In this document: one piece after another, positions 1-11,960 of the stretch
How positions within the stretch are numbered: position 1 is the stretch's first letter
Layout: each line of letters opens with the position of its first letter
Assembly (NCBI GenBank): GCA_033220425.1
Contig: CM065653.1
Location: 1,674,001 to 1,738,000 of the forward strand
Source: Lepraria neglecta
Taxonomy: Eukaryota > Ascomycota > Lecanoromycetes > Lecanorales > Stereocaulaceae
DNA length: 64,000 nucleotides
Reading direction: 5' to 3'
Translations under genes and position numbers: made by a program
Notes under the pieces: model-generated
Told to the model about the DNA's origin: nothing
The model's input: only the letters and a program-made list of their open reading frames with translations
Database searches by the model: none

Positions 1-265
1 TCGATTGCACAAGATCTGGCATGAAAATGAAGAGGCAAACCAAATGTATACTGGAAGGACAAAGATCGAGATTAGGCCACCAATATGGCTAGTGGTAACA
101 ACAGCCGATCTCCCGTGTATCAAAACGCTTCTCGATAAAGTGTGGGGAAGCTTTTGATACTATTTCAAAAACACTGTCTCTTTGGTGGATATCTTCTCTG
201 CCTGTATTTAATGCAGTAACCGTCTTCATCAACTCCGTCCCTTTGGTAGAATTGCAGATCCAAAA
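1..265. other. Upstream flank of the DUF4243 gene
   Basis: No coding region is supported here. The last 60 bases before the ATG at 266 are pyrimidine-rich, as expected for a fungal promoter and 5' UTR. Nothing else is visible. Confidence 0.5.
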
Positions 266-1546
266 ATGTTTTCTTCCTTTTCCTCGTTCTCTCTTCCCTT
301 CAGTATACCCCGCATTCTTGGAGGCAACCCGGGCTCAATCATAGATATCAAGTCTGTCGATATTCATGATGTCGAAACACAGCACGAGAAACGATCTCGA
401 ACGCTCAAGCACCTTCTTAAGCTCAACCACGCCAAACACGCAATCGTCTATCATAACCTCCAATTCCACAACCACATGCCCCACATACTCGGATCAGCCT
501 ACCTACTAGATGGTACTTCAGAACACCTCAACGACATATACGAGAAAGAGTCCAAAGAGCTAGATGCCTGGGAGGACTCCCCAGGCGAAGTCTCGGACTT
601 CGATTGGCGAGACTATCTGGGAGATCGACGGTATCAAAGAGCATATGTCGACTTCTTCGAAGACCAGCTCGTCCTCCACGGCTACAATTGGAAAGATGTC
701 TTGGAAACGTTCCTCTTCAAGGGCAAAGAGCCTCTAGTCAATTGTCTTGTTGCTGGGCTAGGCCATCCTCTCATCCACCTCGGCTACGCCTACGAGCTCT
801 CCTCCCGCGAACTAGCCATGGAAGCGCTCGCTCTAGCCACCACCTCCTACAACTTTCTCCACAAATACCTCGACGATGCTTCCTACACCAAGCCCTCTAC
901 CTACCGTACATCATCTCCAATCGAAATCCTACAAAGAGTTTCCGACGACAAGCGCTTTGACAACTTGTTCCACTACCCTGGCGCAGATAACATTGGACCG
1001 CTTTTTGAAGACCATGAAGAAGCAGTGCTGGAGCATTGGAATGCGTGGCACTTGCCTAATCCCACGAAACAATTTGAGGATAGCCAGCTTGCGGCTGTTG
1101 CTCTGTTGGTTGGTACGCACAAGAACTGCGAAGACTATGATTTCTTCCTTGTTCATCTCGTCACTACTAGCCACGCCGTCCGGATAATACTGCCTTTTAT
1201 TCCGGCAAAACATCACGTGAATTTTGTTAGACAGTGGTGGCTGATAACGCTGGCGGTATATATTGCGCAACTACGGCCAAAGATCGATGTGGAGAGTATT
1301 ACAGGATATGACCTGAAGGGTAAAGACTGGGCTTGGGTAGATAGGCAGGCTATTGTTGGGAAATGGTCATTGGATGCGCATTATGTGAAGGCTTTGAGAG
1401 CTATGAAAGAGTCGGCGAAGACTTGGGGGGATGAGGAGCAATATTATTTGAAAGCGGCGTGTAAATTTGGAGAGGAATTTGATGGATGGGGTGGGTTTGG
1501 AAATCTGGAAGAAGGGGCGAGGAGAGGGAGCGCCAGTGGGATCTGA
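266..1546 (+). CDS. Questin-oxidase-like protein (DUF4243 / AflY family)
   Basis: A single uninterrupted frame of 426 aa. The family signature is near residues 67-82 (HNHMPHILGSAYLL, preceded by HAIVYHNLQF), followed by WRDYLGDRRYQRAYVDFF and by GLGHPLIHLGYAYEL around residues 165-180. These match the questin oxidase / AflY (HypA) family, whose studied members perform Baeyer-Villiger-type ring cleavage of aromatic polyketides. The histidine-rich signature probably forms the active site. The N-terminal 20 residues are serine/phenylalanine-rich and not obviously a signal peptide. The length is close to the family norm and the ATG is the first in frame. No polyketide synthase or other tailoring gene lies nearby, so the substrate is unknown. 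Family assignment is confident; the reaction in this fungus is inferred. Confidence 0.88.
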   Translation: MFSSFSSFSLPFSIPRILGGNPGSIIDIKSVDIHDVETQHEKRSRTLKHLLKLNHAKHAIVYHNLQFHNHMPHILGSAYLLDGTSEHLNDIYEKESKELDAWEDSPGEVSDFDWRDYLGDRRYQRAYVDFFEDQLVLHGYNWKDVLETFLFKGKEPLVNCLVAGLGHPLIHLGYAYELSSRELAMEALALATTSYNFLHKYLDDASYTKPSTYRTSSPIEILQRVSDDKRFDNLFHYPGADNIGPLFEDHEEAVLEHWNAWHLPNPTKQFEDSQLAAVALLVGTHKNCEDYDFFLVHLVTTSHAVRIILPFIPAKHHVNFVRQWWLITLAVYIAQLRPKIDVESITGYDLKGKDWAWVDRQAIVGKWSLDAHYVKALRAMKESAKTWGDEEQYYLKAACKFGEEFDGWGGFGNLEEGARRGSASGI

Positions 1547-1699
1547 TGAGGTAGCATTATGTAAATCACGGTCAACTAATAGTCTGGAGAAAATTGTACA
1601 CATCTACCACCGCTCGTATTGCCAACCCCAACCGGTATGCCATAGAGTCCTGCCCTAGAACACCCCCACAAGATCTCACACCACAACCGTCAACTCAGT

Positions 1700-2010
1700 C
1701 TAACAGCTCAAAATCTCCACAGCGCTATCAGAAAGATCAAAGGAGCCGCAGAGGAACGTGTCAGGCTTGTTAGTCGTCCGTGTACATGAGCCTTTGGTGC
1801 CGGATTTCTTGCCGTCTGGACTTGTCCAATCTAAATCCCATTTTCCTCCGTTGGGTCACAGCGCTGTTTCATAGTCAGTCTCAACAGAGAAAGATGAATG
1901 GGTGTTGTTGATAGGTAGATAGGTAGGTACGTACTGATGTGACCTAATGCTTCACTAGTGACTGGGCCTGCAAACGTGGTTCCGTCGAAGAACTCGAAGC
2001 GTGTGATATC
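1700..2010 (-). CDS. Small unknown multi-exon gene, 3' part only
   Basis: Two exons can be supported on the minus strand. The first is 2010-1935, reading DITRFEFFDGTTFAGPVTSE, with a GTACGT donor. The second is 1845-1700, reading KWDLDWTSPDGKKSGTK, followed by a cysteine-containing tail ending in SAVEILSC and TAG. The phases fit: 76 nt ends one base into a codon, and 146 nt completes it. The protein-like composition, donor GTACGTACC and acceptor CGGAG support a real gene. No start codon could be placed: the obvious upstream donor (CTAG then GTGAGTT, near 2163) would put a stop in frame. I do not recognise the family. A 26-bp segment in the presumed intron at 2080-2105 is shared with an intron of the Sel1 gene. 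Boundaries are approximate. Confidence 0.45.
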
Positions 2011-2279
2011 CTACACATGCTGCCCCAGTCAGCGTGACTCTAGCTATCAAGATCTTCCACCGAATAAAACGAAAAAACGGATATTGAAAGGCTAGCGCGG
2101 AATGTTCATGCCATGACCGTAGAGCTCGCGACTGCATTAACACTACTAAGAAAATAACTCACCTAGATATTGGGGGGGATGGATTAGAAGTAGAGTGTTA
2201 CTATTTAGCATGCACCTTTATATTGGGCCGATGAGTTGTACTCAGAATGTAATACAAGTTTGTGATGGTATTTATCATT

Positions 2280-3306
2280 TTAATGTTCCCAGTCCAGCTC
2301 TTTTCTCGAGTTGAACCACTCCCAGAGCCCCTTGCCGTCACCGCAGAACGCCCAGTAATTCCCGTCCCTGCTGAAAATCTCCTTGTTGACAAACACCTGG
2401 GAATTGGTGCGCTTTGCGTCCGCGTCGCTGAGAGTAAGATGTTTAAGGCGAGGGCAGTTGCATAATATTGTCTTGATGCTGTCGATTGACAGCCACTGTG
2501 AAGTCTGGATTGTCGCCTTCTCGAGATAAGACAGCCGCATCGGCTGTTGTATGATTCCGTTTGTGCTGATGAGCTCGGTATCGGCACTTTGAGCGGTCCA
2601 GGATTTTGGAACGTCGGAGACGAAAACGAGATCCGAGAGAGCTGTGGGTGGGCAGGCGGCTGATCTGATCAAGAAGTCCTCTTCAAGGTATTCGATATGT
2701 AGATCTATTTGCCTGTTTAATGTGAGCATGTCAATGCGTAAGGGTAAGGGTCCGAGATGCAGACCTGATATTCTAGCATGCCGCGAGTACGTGGATGATT
2801 GTCCCTATCGGTACCCCATCATTTCCCTTGCTAAGGAAGTGATTGTGGAGCGGATGCTTGCCACCTTACGTCTTCCTTGCAGAGGCTAGTGCCCAACCAG
2901 GAGCAGGCTGCGCAGCGTATAACCCGGACATTATGTACTTCCACTCTCTCCAGGTGGCAAAGTCGGTCTCACCATTAGGGGTATCATCCAGCTGAAAGGT
3001 CCGTACCATGGCCGCATAGCCCTTACAATGTGAGACTGTGGTCACGAATTGAGCGAAGCGGTAGGTTGTAAGGAAGGATGGTTGCCGATAAAGTCGAACT
3101 GCAGCTGCTTCATGTAAGGCTGGGCATATGAATAACGAGCTGTGAAAGGTTTCTTGTGATAAATGCGAGAAGATCTCATCCTTCAATTCAGCGGGTAAGG
3201 ACTCAAGACTAGATGTAGATGGAGTACTCTCTGGCTTTGATACTTTTGATTTGAAGCGGTTTTTTTTTGGGAGACATGGTAGAAAGTTTTGTAACTTGAA
3301 AGGCAA
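2280..3306 (-). CDS. F-box domain protein with leucine-rich C-terminal part
   Basis: Two exons, 3306-2870 and 2712-2280, joined by a 157-nt intron (donor GTAAGG, acceptor AAACAG), give 289 aa with continuous phase. A basic N-terminal stretch of about 25 residues is followed by an F-box-like segment at residues 33-75 (LESLPAELKDEIFSHLSQ). The C-terminal half holds a leucine-rich repeat-like segment (IKTILCNCPRLKHLTLSD). F-box proteins are substrate adaptors of SCF ubiquitin ligases and bind Skp1 through the F-box; the target is unknown. The gene is divergent from the TFIIF beta gene, with 452 bp between the start codons. The intron is longer than the local norm, so a small additional exon cannot be excluded. 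Confidence 0.72.
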
Positions 3307-3758
3307 AGAACTGGAAGAAAGTAGGAAGAACGACAGGACTTCAGCCAGGAAATAGGTATTTTTGAAAGGGTCAGAGCGGTAAAATGGGCTTCTGAAACGG
3401 ATTTGAGCTTAGTAGTGTGTGCTTTTGAAAGGGCGAGAGCTGCAAGACGTGCAAATGTGGCGAAGGCTCCAGTGACTTACTGTAACTTGCGAGGATTTTT
3501 ACCATCTCCATACTTATTTACACAGCGGCAGTTTCAAAGTTTCCGTGTATATTATCTTTAGCGTATTACGGTCGACAGGGCTGAGGCTAGGGCTGAGGCT
3601 TGGCATAAGTGGCTTAACGCCGGCTGCATTCATTGTTCCTCAACCCAGAGCTTGACACTAACATGCGTTCCGGTGAGACTTGGCTGGGCAAACAGATCTA
3701 TGTCCGCAGGCTCTCGACAGAGCTCAAGAGTCCATGAGACTACCATACACGAATCACC
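3307..3758. other. Divergent intergenic region, F-box gene / TFIIF beta gene
   Basis: A 452-bp region between two start codons pointing away from each other, so it should hold both promoters. There is a direct repeat of the decamer GGCTGAGGCT around 3579-3600. No coding frame or RNA gene is supported. Confidence 0.5.
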
Positions 3759-5042
3759 ATGACAAGCATCAAGCCCGATCCAGGCCGACTCCAGGAGCCA
3801 CAGATCAAGCCTGACCCTGAATCCATAGGCGCGTCACCTGCTGCTCACACGGACGAGGACATCTACGAAGATGCTGGAGATCTCGAATTCGCGGACACAA
3901 AACAACCTCCCTTCTTCCTCACCCGGGTTCCCAAGTTTCTTTGGGAGAGCTGGTCCAAGCTCGACGACAACCAAGAGATTCAGATAGGCACTGTCAGGGT
4001 CGAGGGTGGGATCAACGATATCAAGAGGGTGAGTCTCTACCTACGAGCCGCTCAGGCAATCCGCGTTGTCACTTCTTTCGGACGTACGGTTGGCTTTGTT
4101 GCTGATGGTATGACGGTAGATGAGTCTTATGCTCTCCCACGATCTAGCACCAAACCGAGAGATTCCAAAAGAGTATAATATGCAAATCACCGACCCAGAT
4201 ACTGTCAACACTTTCATCTTCTCCGAGAAAGATCTCCCTGGCTACAGGAAGTATTCTCACGACAGAGCACCGCCTCGGTTCAAAGATCGAAGGAGGATTG
4301 AGAAGCCTAGAAACCCACAGGGAAACTTCCGTCGCGCTATACCAAGTGAGTGGCTTACAAGTGACTCCAGCAAGCTGAGACACTGATGGTTTGTGTTACA
4401 GAGCAGACAAACCTAGCAGGCCAAGTTAAAACCGAGGTCAACTGCCTTCCCGTTGAAAACCAAGAGCACCAGCAATACATGGAGAGTGTGACTTTCAAGG
4501 CGCTAGATACGAAGCCGAAAATTCGTATCTCTAATAACGCTCTTGCGGCAAGTGGGGGAAACTTGCTCAACCCCGGAGTTCTCGGACCAGCTGGCAACAT
4601 TGGTGGCTTCACTGTGAGCCTCCTTGCTCTATATACGTTCGTCGATATGATATGCTAACCTGAGCAGATCAATGCCAAATCACACAAAATAAAGAAACAG
4701 GAGAACAAGGCTATCAGGATGCCACAGGATCAGCTCCTGGACGCACTCTTCGATGCTTTCAAGGAGTACCAATACTGGGGACTGAAAGAGCTGAAAGCCA
4801 GGCTTGTACAGCCCGAGTCATATCTCAAAGAAACTCTCGACAAGATTGCTGTCCTCATCAAAGGCGGCACATACAATTTGACATATGCACTAAAACCCGA
4901 GGCCACTGAAGGACTGTACTTGGACTTTAACAATGTCAAAGCAGAAGCCGCCCCAGAGGTAGCCTCAGATGGACTTGGGTTTGACGGAGCGATGGATGAT
5001 GATGACGACAACGTCAAGATGGAAGACGTGGTTCTTGAATAA
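3759..5042 (+). CDS. tfg2: Transcription initiation factor TFIIF beta subunit (Tfg2/RAP30)
   Basis: Four exons, 3759-4028, 4120-4345, 4402-4613 and 4668-5042, give 360 aa with consistent phases. After an acidic N-terminus comes the TFIIF beta dimerisation region (TRVPKFLWESWSKLDDNQEI, residues 51-70). A middle linker contains PNREIPKEYNMQI and a charged RFKDRRRIEKPRNPQG segment. The C-terminal winged-helix DNA-binding domain (MPQDQLLDALFDAFKEYQYW to about residue 335) is followed by an acidic tail. With the alpha subunit, TFIIF delivers RNA polymerase II to the preinitiation complex and helps start-site selection. Length is slightly below yeast Tfg2, as usual for filamentous fungi. Identification is confident. 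Confidence 0.95.
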
Positions 5043-5429
5043 ACAGGCTTCTCATTTAGTCCATACTTGACGGACATTTGCATAGTTGGGGTCAATAGTT
5101 GATTTTAGCATAGCGATGGAGCTGGTTGGCCATACCCTCATAGTAACATGCCTAGATTATTTGTCTACAATTCGCACGCACAGCCATAGGATTTACACCC
5201 TCGGCTTCATGATTCACTTCAATACCCCATAGTAAAGGCAACAAGTCGTTCTTTCTCGGAAAATTGCCACCTTGGAATGGCTGTAGACAGACTAGCGTAT
5301 ACCTAGAATAGCTGCTGATCAATTCTTTGTCCTCCCACTTGTCAACTTTCCAACACTCTCCACGACACACTTTCAACAATTTGACCTGGCTAGAATCATA
5401 AGCAAGGAATACCTGACTCCTAACTCACA
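5043..5429. other. Intergenic region between TFIIF beta and CCCH genes
   Basis: 387 bp holding the terminator of the TFIIF beta gene and the promoter of the CCCH protein gene, which are in tandem. No repeat or coding frame is supported. Confidence 0.5.
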
Positions 5430-7091
5430 ATGTCGGAAGATCAGGCTCTCCTGGACAGGATAGGAAAGCTCGCCGGTAATGCAAGACTTACAATATCCAG
5501 TAACTCTGCTAACAAGGAAAGGCCGTATCAATCTCCATAGGACTCATGCACCTGCCGGACAGACTGAGCAGAATCATGCCTATCTACCTCCCCAACCTTG
5601 GAACAAGTTCATCGCAGGCTCGTCCAACAGCAGCCCGTCTTGGAGGTCAGCACGCGTTGCTCCCTATATTACTGGGAGAGGCCGAGCTGGCAGGATTGTG
5701 GCCAACCCACACCGGAACCGTACTTTGGTATTGAATAACAAGGCCGGCGTCAAGGAGCCCGGCTCAGACGCTGCCCAGCCAGGCCCGGAAGATGTCAAAG
5801 CCGAAAACGAAGGAAACGAGCCTACACAATCGCCTGCTGGATGGGTAACCAAGCGCGACCGACATATGCAACTCATCAACTCATCCATCTATGACAAAGA
5901 GACACAAGTTCGAAATAAAGCCATCGAAGAGACCCGACGACAAAAGACACTCAGAAGGGACGAGCGGGAGAAACAGAAGATACAGAGACATTTGAAGACG
6001 CTCAGTGCTCACCACAGTCAAAATATAGCTACACCTCCTGTCCACGAGCTCGCAATCAATGGGCTACGCTTCCAGGTTCTTGACCGTGGCAGCAAGCTTG
6101 CTCGGATCCGCAGTGAGGCCTCAAATGATAGTATACATCGACATCCAAGCTCACAACACACAGACGCAGCCGACTCTGCGAGTACAACCCCCAAGCAAGC
6201 CAACGTGGGTGGTGTGACTTTCCTACGAAGCAAGAACGGCAATCTCTACCGCTTGGGAATTGTGAAGGCGAAGAGGTAAGTCCACATACTCTGTCGATTT
6301 GCCTAGGAGACGTACCATTTCCTTCCGAAAGATCGCGCTGAGCTGACCGAAACAGGGCCTCGGGCAAGTTCAAGAAGATATCTGAACCATGCAAACGATT
6401 TACTCTGACCGGTACCCTTTTCTTGATCCTTTGAAGCAAAAGCCGAAAGCTCGTGTTGAGGCTAAGCTACTTCTACAATATCTGGGCAGCACTGACACGA
6501 ATACTTTCTGATGTAGGACAATGCCCGAAAGGCCCGCTCTGCCCTTACATCCACGATCCTGCCAAGGTCGCAATGTGCAAAGACTACCTTCAGACTGGAT
6601 CCTGTCCCACCGGTGACTCCTGCGACCTATCCCATGAGTCAATCCCCGAACGAACACCTGCGTGCTTACATTTCCTTCGTGGCAAATGCTCTAATCCTTC
6701 TTGTCGCTATGCACATGTTCGCGTCAACCCATCAGCTCAGGTCTGCAAAGACTTTGCTGTACTGGGCTACTGTAGCAAGGGAGCCGCTTGCCCAGAGCGT
6801 CATGTTCATGAGTGTCCCGATTACGCTAACACTGGAGTTTGCCGCAAGCCGAAGTGCCATTTGCCACACGTTGATAGAGCTGGGCAAATCAGAAAGCACG
6901 CTGCTAACAATACAGATTCTGCTACTGGTTCGAACGAGGAGGACGATAGTGACATAGTAAGTGATGACGATTACGACGAAATAGACAGCGATGATGTCGA
7001 CTCCGACGGTCTGGAGGAGGATTTGATGCAACTCTCGGATGATACGCCGTCTCATGCGCTATCTCAGCAACAAGACTTTGTGCAGTTCTAA
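5430..7091 (+). CDS. Five-finger CCCH zinc finger protein (Red5/ZC3H3-like)
   Basis: Four exons, 5430-5475, 5522-6275, 6356-6411 and 6517-7091, give 476 aa with continuous phase. The short first exon encodes MSEDQALLDRIGKLAG. The middle is basic and probably disordered. The C-terminal third holds five CCCH fingers in tandem at about residues 280-410. The first is C-X8-C-X5-C-X3-H and spans the exon 3/4 junction; later ones include CKDYLQTGSCPTGDSCDLSH and CKDFAVLGYCSKGAACPERH. A very acidic Asp/Glu tail follows. Five tandem CCCH fingers near the C-terminus is the layout of ZC3H3 and fission yeast Red5, which act in nuclear RNA surveillance and export with poly(A) machinery. The finger architecture is seen; orthology is inferred. 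Confidence 0.9.
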
Positions 7092-9157
7092 GGGCTTCTA
7101 GGATGCAATGGAAACGGGGGCCAGATCTCTCTGGGTGGCGTAGATCGCACGGCCATGCCGTTGGGCATGACAACGATTCCGGAGGCCCCCGGTTCCAGAT
7201 AGCAGAGGCAACTTTGGTCCCAGAGCATGCGAATGTTAGCAGCATTTTTGGGGGACCTTCAACGGTCTTCTATAGATCAGCATGAGGATTGTCACAGCTT
7301 GCATCCACTGCAAGCCGGCGAGGCATGGACAAAAGCAGTCGTTGAAGCAACTCATCGGAATATTCCGTGGCTTTCTTTCTCAGCGTGCGGCACTGTCCTT
7401 TACTTCATTGTCTGCATGACCTTGCATGGATGGCAGCCAACTCCTAGGTTCTCTAAATAGTGAACATCAATAGAAAAAACGTGCATGTTTTCATATTCCT
7501 GCAGCTATCTACCCGCTGCATGTATCCTTTCCCCCAGGTTGTCTGTCATGCGGCCTTCCGAGACGCAGCTATTGGGATGTCCCTGGAGAACTATAGATCG
7601 TTGTCCTGCTTCGGATCATGCACAATGACATCGAACTTTTTCGATATCAAGCGTGCAGCTACTGTTACAGCAGCCAGTTTTATTACAAGTCGAGGTTTTC
7701 ACAAGTCACGCCACAATTCGTTCGGCGAATTGCGACTTTTCGATCTACGCAGCACAAGAAGAATAGACATTCGCTAGACAACAAGGCACCCGGAAAGAGC
7801 GTTTAAGCCTCAGAGAGAAATATGTCACACGGATACTACTAATAAACGTATGGACGAGGGCATTAGGCGAGCCTGCGGCCCGAAAAGCAAACCAGCTGGA
7901 AAGAATAAGGATCTGTTTTTGACAGTCTCGATCTTTGAATCTATCAAAAGGATACTTTACACTTACAACTCCAAGTGTTTGCAGATCCTAGGTCCAGCCA
8001 GTTGAGGGAGAGAGCGAAGGCACATCTCGTATTTGCCACCAAATTCAGATGCCTTCACCAATACGAAATACAAGGCACATAGGCCAAACGAAGAGATAGC
8101 TGATGCTTGGGTCGCTATCGTAGCCTCGAAACAGAATTATAGCCAGATACGCGCGAATAATCTTTTCAAGATGTTGACAAAATTCAAGAAACAGCCTAGC
8201 TCATAATTGGGTGCCTTGGAATTTGTCGCTGGACTGACGGAAAGAGCAGACTTCAAGCCCAAATAAATGAAGTTTCAGGCAGTCTCGACCAACCGTCTCA
8301 TGTGTAATCAAGTTTAACATTGGATCCGGTCTGCCCTTAACATTCCACCCCACGGATGTTTGGTCAACTGTACCGGTCATGCAGCAGGCTATAGATGCAT
8401 GATCCACAGATGCGGGGTCGCAAAGCTGCTCAGCTGCTGCCTCCCGATACGCTGCTCTTCCTTTGCTTCCCTCCACTACTCCAGCCTTATGCAGGTGTAC
8501 CCAACCTAGTACGAACTTGTCGCAGTCTCGTAAGCAGTATATTTCTGCTCTACCAATAATAGTCCCCATATGGCTGTCAAGCTATCACAACAACGCGAGT
8601 ATTCTGCCCAACTTGCCTCCGCGGCACTACGCCATCACCTTGGGCCATTCCCTTTCATCCCTTCCGTTACCGCACCGAGAGCACCAGACCTTCCTCCCCA
8701 CGCTATGGCAAGCACCAGAGGAAGCATAGGATACAGACTGGTGCTTGGCTAACAATTTTCTAATCGATCATGTCCATCGCCTTGCTTGATCTCCAATACG
8801 CCGGTACGGATCGCCCTTCGCAAGCTCCCATCGCAGGCTTCGCATGCCCAGGTGGGAAGTGTGGGAAGTTTCTCGCTCCCACACGGAACGGTGCATGCGA
8901 CTAGTCATAAAGCTGCTGCTATCTTTCCTTTCCCCAGTCTCATTCTGGTGCGCACCTCTGTCAATCCTATCTATCATCATTATTAGTACTTTTCGCCTTC
9001 GCAGACACATTATCACCGTATCTATTTCAAGCAACTTGAACTACTGTTGAGCTTACGTGCAAGTCTTGATCTGGACTGGCGATCATCTAGTGGTGCATCC
9101 CCGCCCCCGCTCACCGCCTATTTCAGAGACGGAATTCTGAACTTTCAACTACAAGCA
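7092..9157. other. Long intergenic region upstream of the bZIP gene
   Basis: About 2.07 kb without a supportable gene. Several short open frames exist (for example 8201-8569 minus), but they lack family similarity and splice-supported extension. The last 700 bp are rich in CT and TC runs, typical of a long fungal promoter and 5' leader. Such a large upstream region is common for transcription factor genes. No transposon ends were found. Confidence 0.45.
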
Positions 9158-11073
9158 ATGGCCGGAGTGGCTCACAATCAACTTTACCACAACGAGCCTC
9201 AAGACCAAGTACATTGGCACAAGAGACTATTTGAAGGAGGAGAAGAAGACGTCGTCCTTGACGAAAACATCCTGGACTCTCAATCTCTCGAGATGGCGGC
9301 AGTCGACCACAATCAACGGCGAGAGTCTTTCGCCAGCAATCCTTCCCTCGTTTCGCCCACACAACAAACGTGGCCAGAATTCGCATACAGCGCTGAAGCT
9401 CCTTCGAATTACCCTCTAGGCCATCCACCGGGCCTCTTTCCCGAACACGGTGGCAATCACTTCCCCCATCCAGAGGCTCCTCAATACGCACCCTACGGCA
9501 ATCATGTCGCGCAATGGCAACCGCAAAGCAACCAAGGCCCCGAGCTCACCAATCCCGCTTTCCACACCTTCCCTTCGGATCTAGAGACCATCAAGCCTGA
9601 AGCGCCATACAATAATGAGGTCGTTCCCTCACAGCATCCAAATGTCTACGGAGGACTACCGGTGCAGATGGATTCTGAATACCCACCATACGCTGTGTCT
9701 GCCGCTTCGCCTCAGTGGTCGACCTCGTCCTCAGACAACGTGGAGAAGATACCGAGAAGCGGACATTTCCAAAGCCCAATGTACAACCTCAATCCGCCAC
9801 ATTTACGGCGCGATGGTGTGCGAAAGAAAAACGCTCGCTTCGACATACCTGAAGGACACAATCTCCAGACTATCGACAATTTAATCAATAGCACTAACCC
9901 GAATGATGAGGATACCATCAAGACGCTGAAACAGCAGAAGCGACTGTTAAGGAACCGGCAAGCAGCGTATGTACATCTCTACAATCAAACCCCAGTCATA
10001 CCCTTTACTGACATCTGTTCAGTCTCGACTCCCGATGCCGAAAGAAGCACCATACTGAGAAACTAGAAGAGGAGAAGAAACAATACCTTGCGATCATTGA
10101 CAGACTAGAGGACGAAGTGCAGAGTTTCAGGGTCAACGAGCAGCGGTGGATGCAAGAACGCCAGCAATGGCATCAATACTCAGAAGACCTCGTCAGGCAG
10201 AAGGAAGAGCTTGTTCGACAACACACTCTCGAAACTGCAGACCTGCGTCGAAAGAACACCTTCTTGACAGAGGAAGCTCAACGGCTTGAGAGTGTCTCAA
10301 TGTCTGCTCAACCAAGCTCTGCTGGAGTGTCTGCTGGATTCCCCGAGTTCGAGCATCTCACCATGGACAGCAGCCCATTCGACGACTTCTCTTTCATCGA
10401 AAATCCTATTATGGAACCACAGACCAAGCAAGAAAGCTCGCTCGTGGTATACCCAAAGAGAGAAAGTCCAACACCGACCAACACCGACGACAAGACAGCT
10501 GCTCCAGGTCTCCTTCTCATGTTGCTCCTCTGTGGTGCCTGGGTCGCATCAAAGAGCACCGCCTCAGCACCGGCCGCTATCCCACGCATGCCAGACGATG
10601 TCCGAGTGGCTTCCTCGGCAATCTTGGAGAATATCTATAACGATGCCGGTATTCAACCACATATTGTCCAACAAGCTAGTACCAAGAATGGCGCCATGTC
10701 AAGAGTCGGGGCTTACCAACCTCCAACCAGTACCGCTTTCTCCGACTCACATTTAGCCTCTCTCCACCGCGACCTCACCAAACCAACCGAGCAGCAACAG
10801 CGCGAGCAGCTCTTCTCCCTATCCGTCGACCAGTACAACCACATAACCTCCGATGAATGCTTCGATGAAGATTCCAAGCCAGCTCCCCAACCACGCAGAC
10901 GAAACCTAGGCGAGGCCCTAGCTGCTATGCGAGCAGAGCGAAAAGGCCCGGCAGCCGAAGTTTACACGAGGAGCCTGATGATGAACGAAGTGCCCGCTGA
11001 TGTGGTCCGGGACTTTGCAAGAATGATGGCAGACGCCAACGCCGCGAGGCATGGAGGCGATCCCATCTCTTGA
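9158..11073 (+). CDS. bZIP transcription factor with a hydrophobic segment
   Basis: Two exons, 9158-9966 and 10023-11073, give 619 aa. The intron splits the basic region, and the phase (GC plus T) restores RNRQAALDSRCRKKHHTEKL near residues 264-283. This has the N-X7-R spacing of a bZIP basic region and is followed by leucine zipper heptads (LEEEKKQYLAIIDRLEDEVQ). The N-terminal half is proline/glutamine-rich and likely disordered or activating. Near residues 429-446 is a strongly hydrophobic stretch, PGLLLMLLLCGAWVAS, long enough for a short membrane helix. The first in-frame ATG is at 9158; the open frame extends further upstream only through non-ATG codons. DNA-binding class is certain, the target genes unknown. 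The hydrophobic segment may be a conserved buried helix rather than a true membrane anchor. Confidence 0.9.
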
Positions 11074-11960
11074 GTGAATGCGTTTACGAAACGATATATA
11101 CGAATTTCCTTTGTCACACTTCACGATTACGATTACGAATTCAGAAAGACCAACACTGCGTTCAGCACGCACAGTACCCTGCGAAGGGGCGGTACTCGAC
11201 AGCTTTTTGATTTTTGGATGTTTTACATTTGATATTTGATTTGGACTTTTCTGCACAGATGTGAATGAGCGAACCAGCGAGCGAGCATGCGATATACCTT
11301 TCTACACGGGCATCTTTGATTGCTTTACCTTTTGTGATGTGAGATTGATGGATGGATGGGCGATTTAGCGAAGCGAGCTTTTTGTGATTGATTGATTGAT
11401 TGATTGACGGGTCTGGTAAACGCGATGAAGAGTTTGGTTAGGATGTCTATCACAGCTCAATTCTTGAGTTTCCTACCTTATGTATTCGGGTTTGGCTTTT
11501 TGGGCAAAGTCTTTTGGGGCTATCCGATATGTTGTGGGAAGGCAGCAATGGCTTGCATGAGTATCTATGAGCAACGCGATGAAATGGCTTTGACAAGCTT
11601 TTCGTTCTCCGCTTTTGATGGGGTTGGAAGCTGGGTGGGAGATGTGGAAGGGGCTCAGGTAGTGAATACATACTCTACCTACATATACTCGCCCTTCAAC
11701 GGATACATATTCAATTTTTCATTGAGGCTCTTCATTGAGTTTGCTCTAGATTGTTACTTTTGATATTTTGACTACATTTAGTTCCCCAGGCCATCTCCCA
11801 GTGCCTTTCCAACCCCCTGCCCAGCCACCCAACCATGGGATCCAATCCGTACCTGCATGTGTCATCCAAGCCCACCCACCCACACCCACAAACCCAACCC
11901 CAACCCCAGATACCGTACACCCCAAACCAAAACACAAAATACCAGCCGCCTTATGTGTCC
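11074..11960. other. Convergent intergenic region, bZIP / Sel1 genes
   Basis: 887 bp between two converging genes. It contains a GATT tetranucleotide microsatellite (11387-11406) and a run rich in CCCAC and CCAAC (about 11870-11925). An open frame at 11404-11763 on the plus strand has no recognisable features and is not called. Confidence 0.5.
11387..11406. repeat. (GATT)n microsatellite
   Basis: Five tandem GATT units in the 3' region after the bZIP gene, preceded by GATG/GATTGATG variants from 11341. An ordinary simple repeat. Confidence 0.9.

Noticed and set aside
266-1546. Part of an aflatoxin-like or anthraquinone biosynthetic cluster
   Set aside because: Only the DUF4243 enzyme is present; no polyketide synthase, transporter or pathway regulator lies within the window.
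8201-8569. 122-codon minus frame upstream of the bZIP gene
   Set aside because: Composition is not protein-like and nothing matches a known family.
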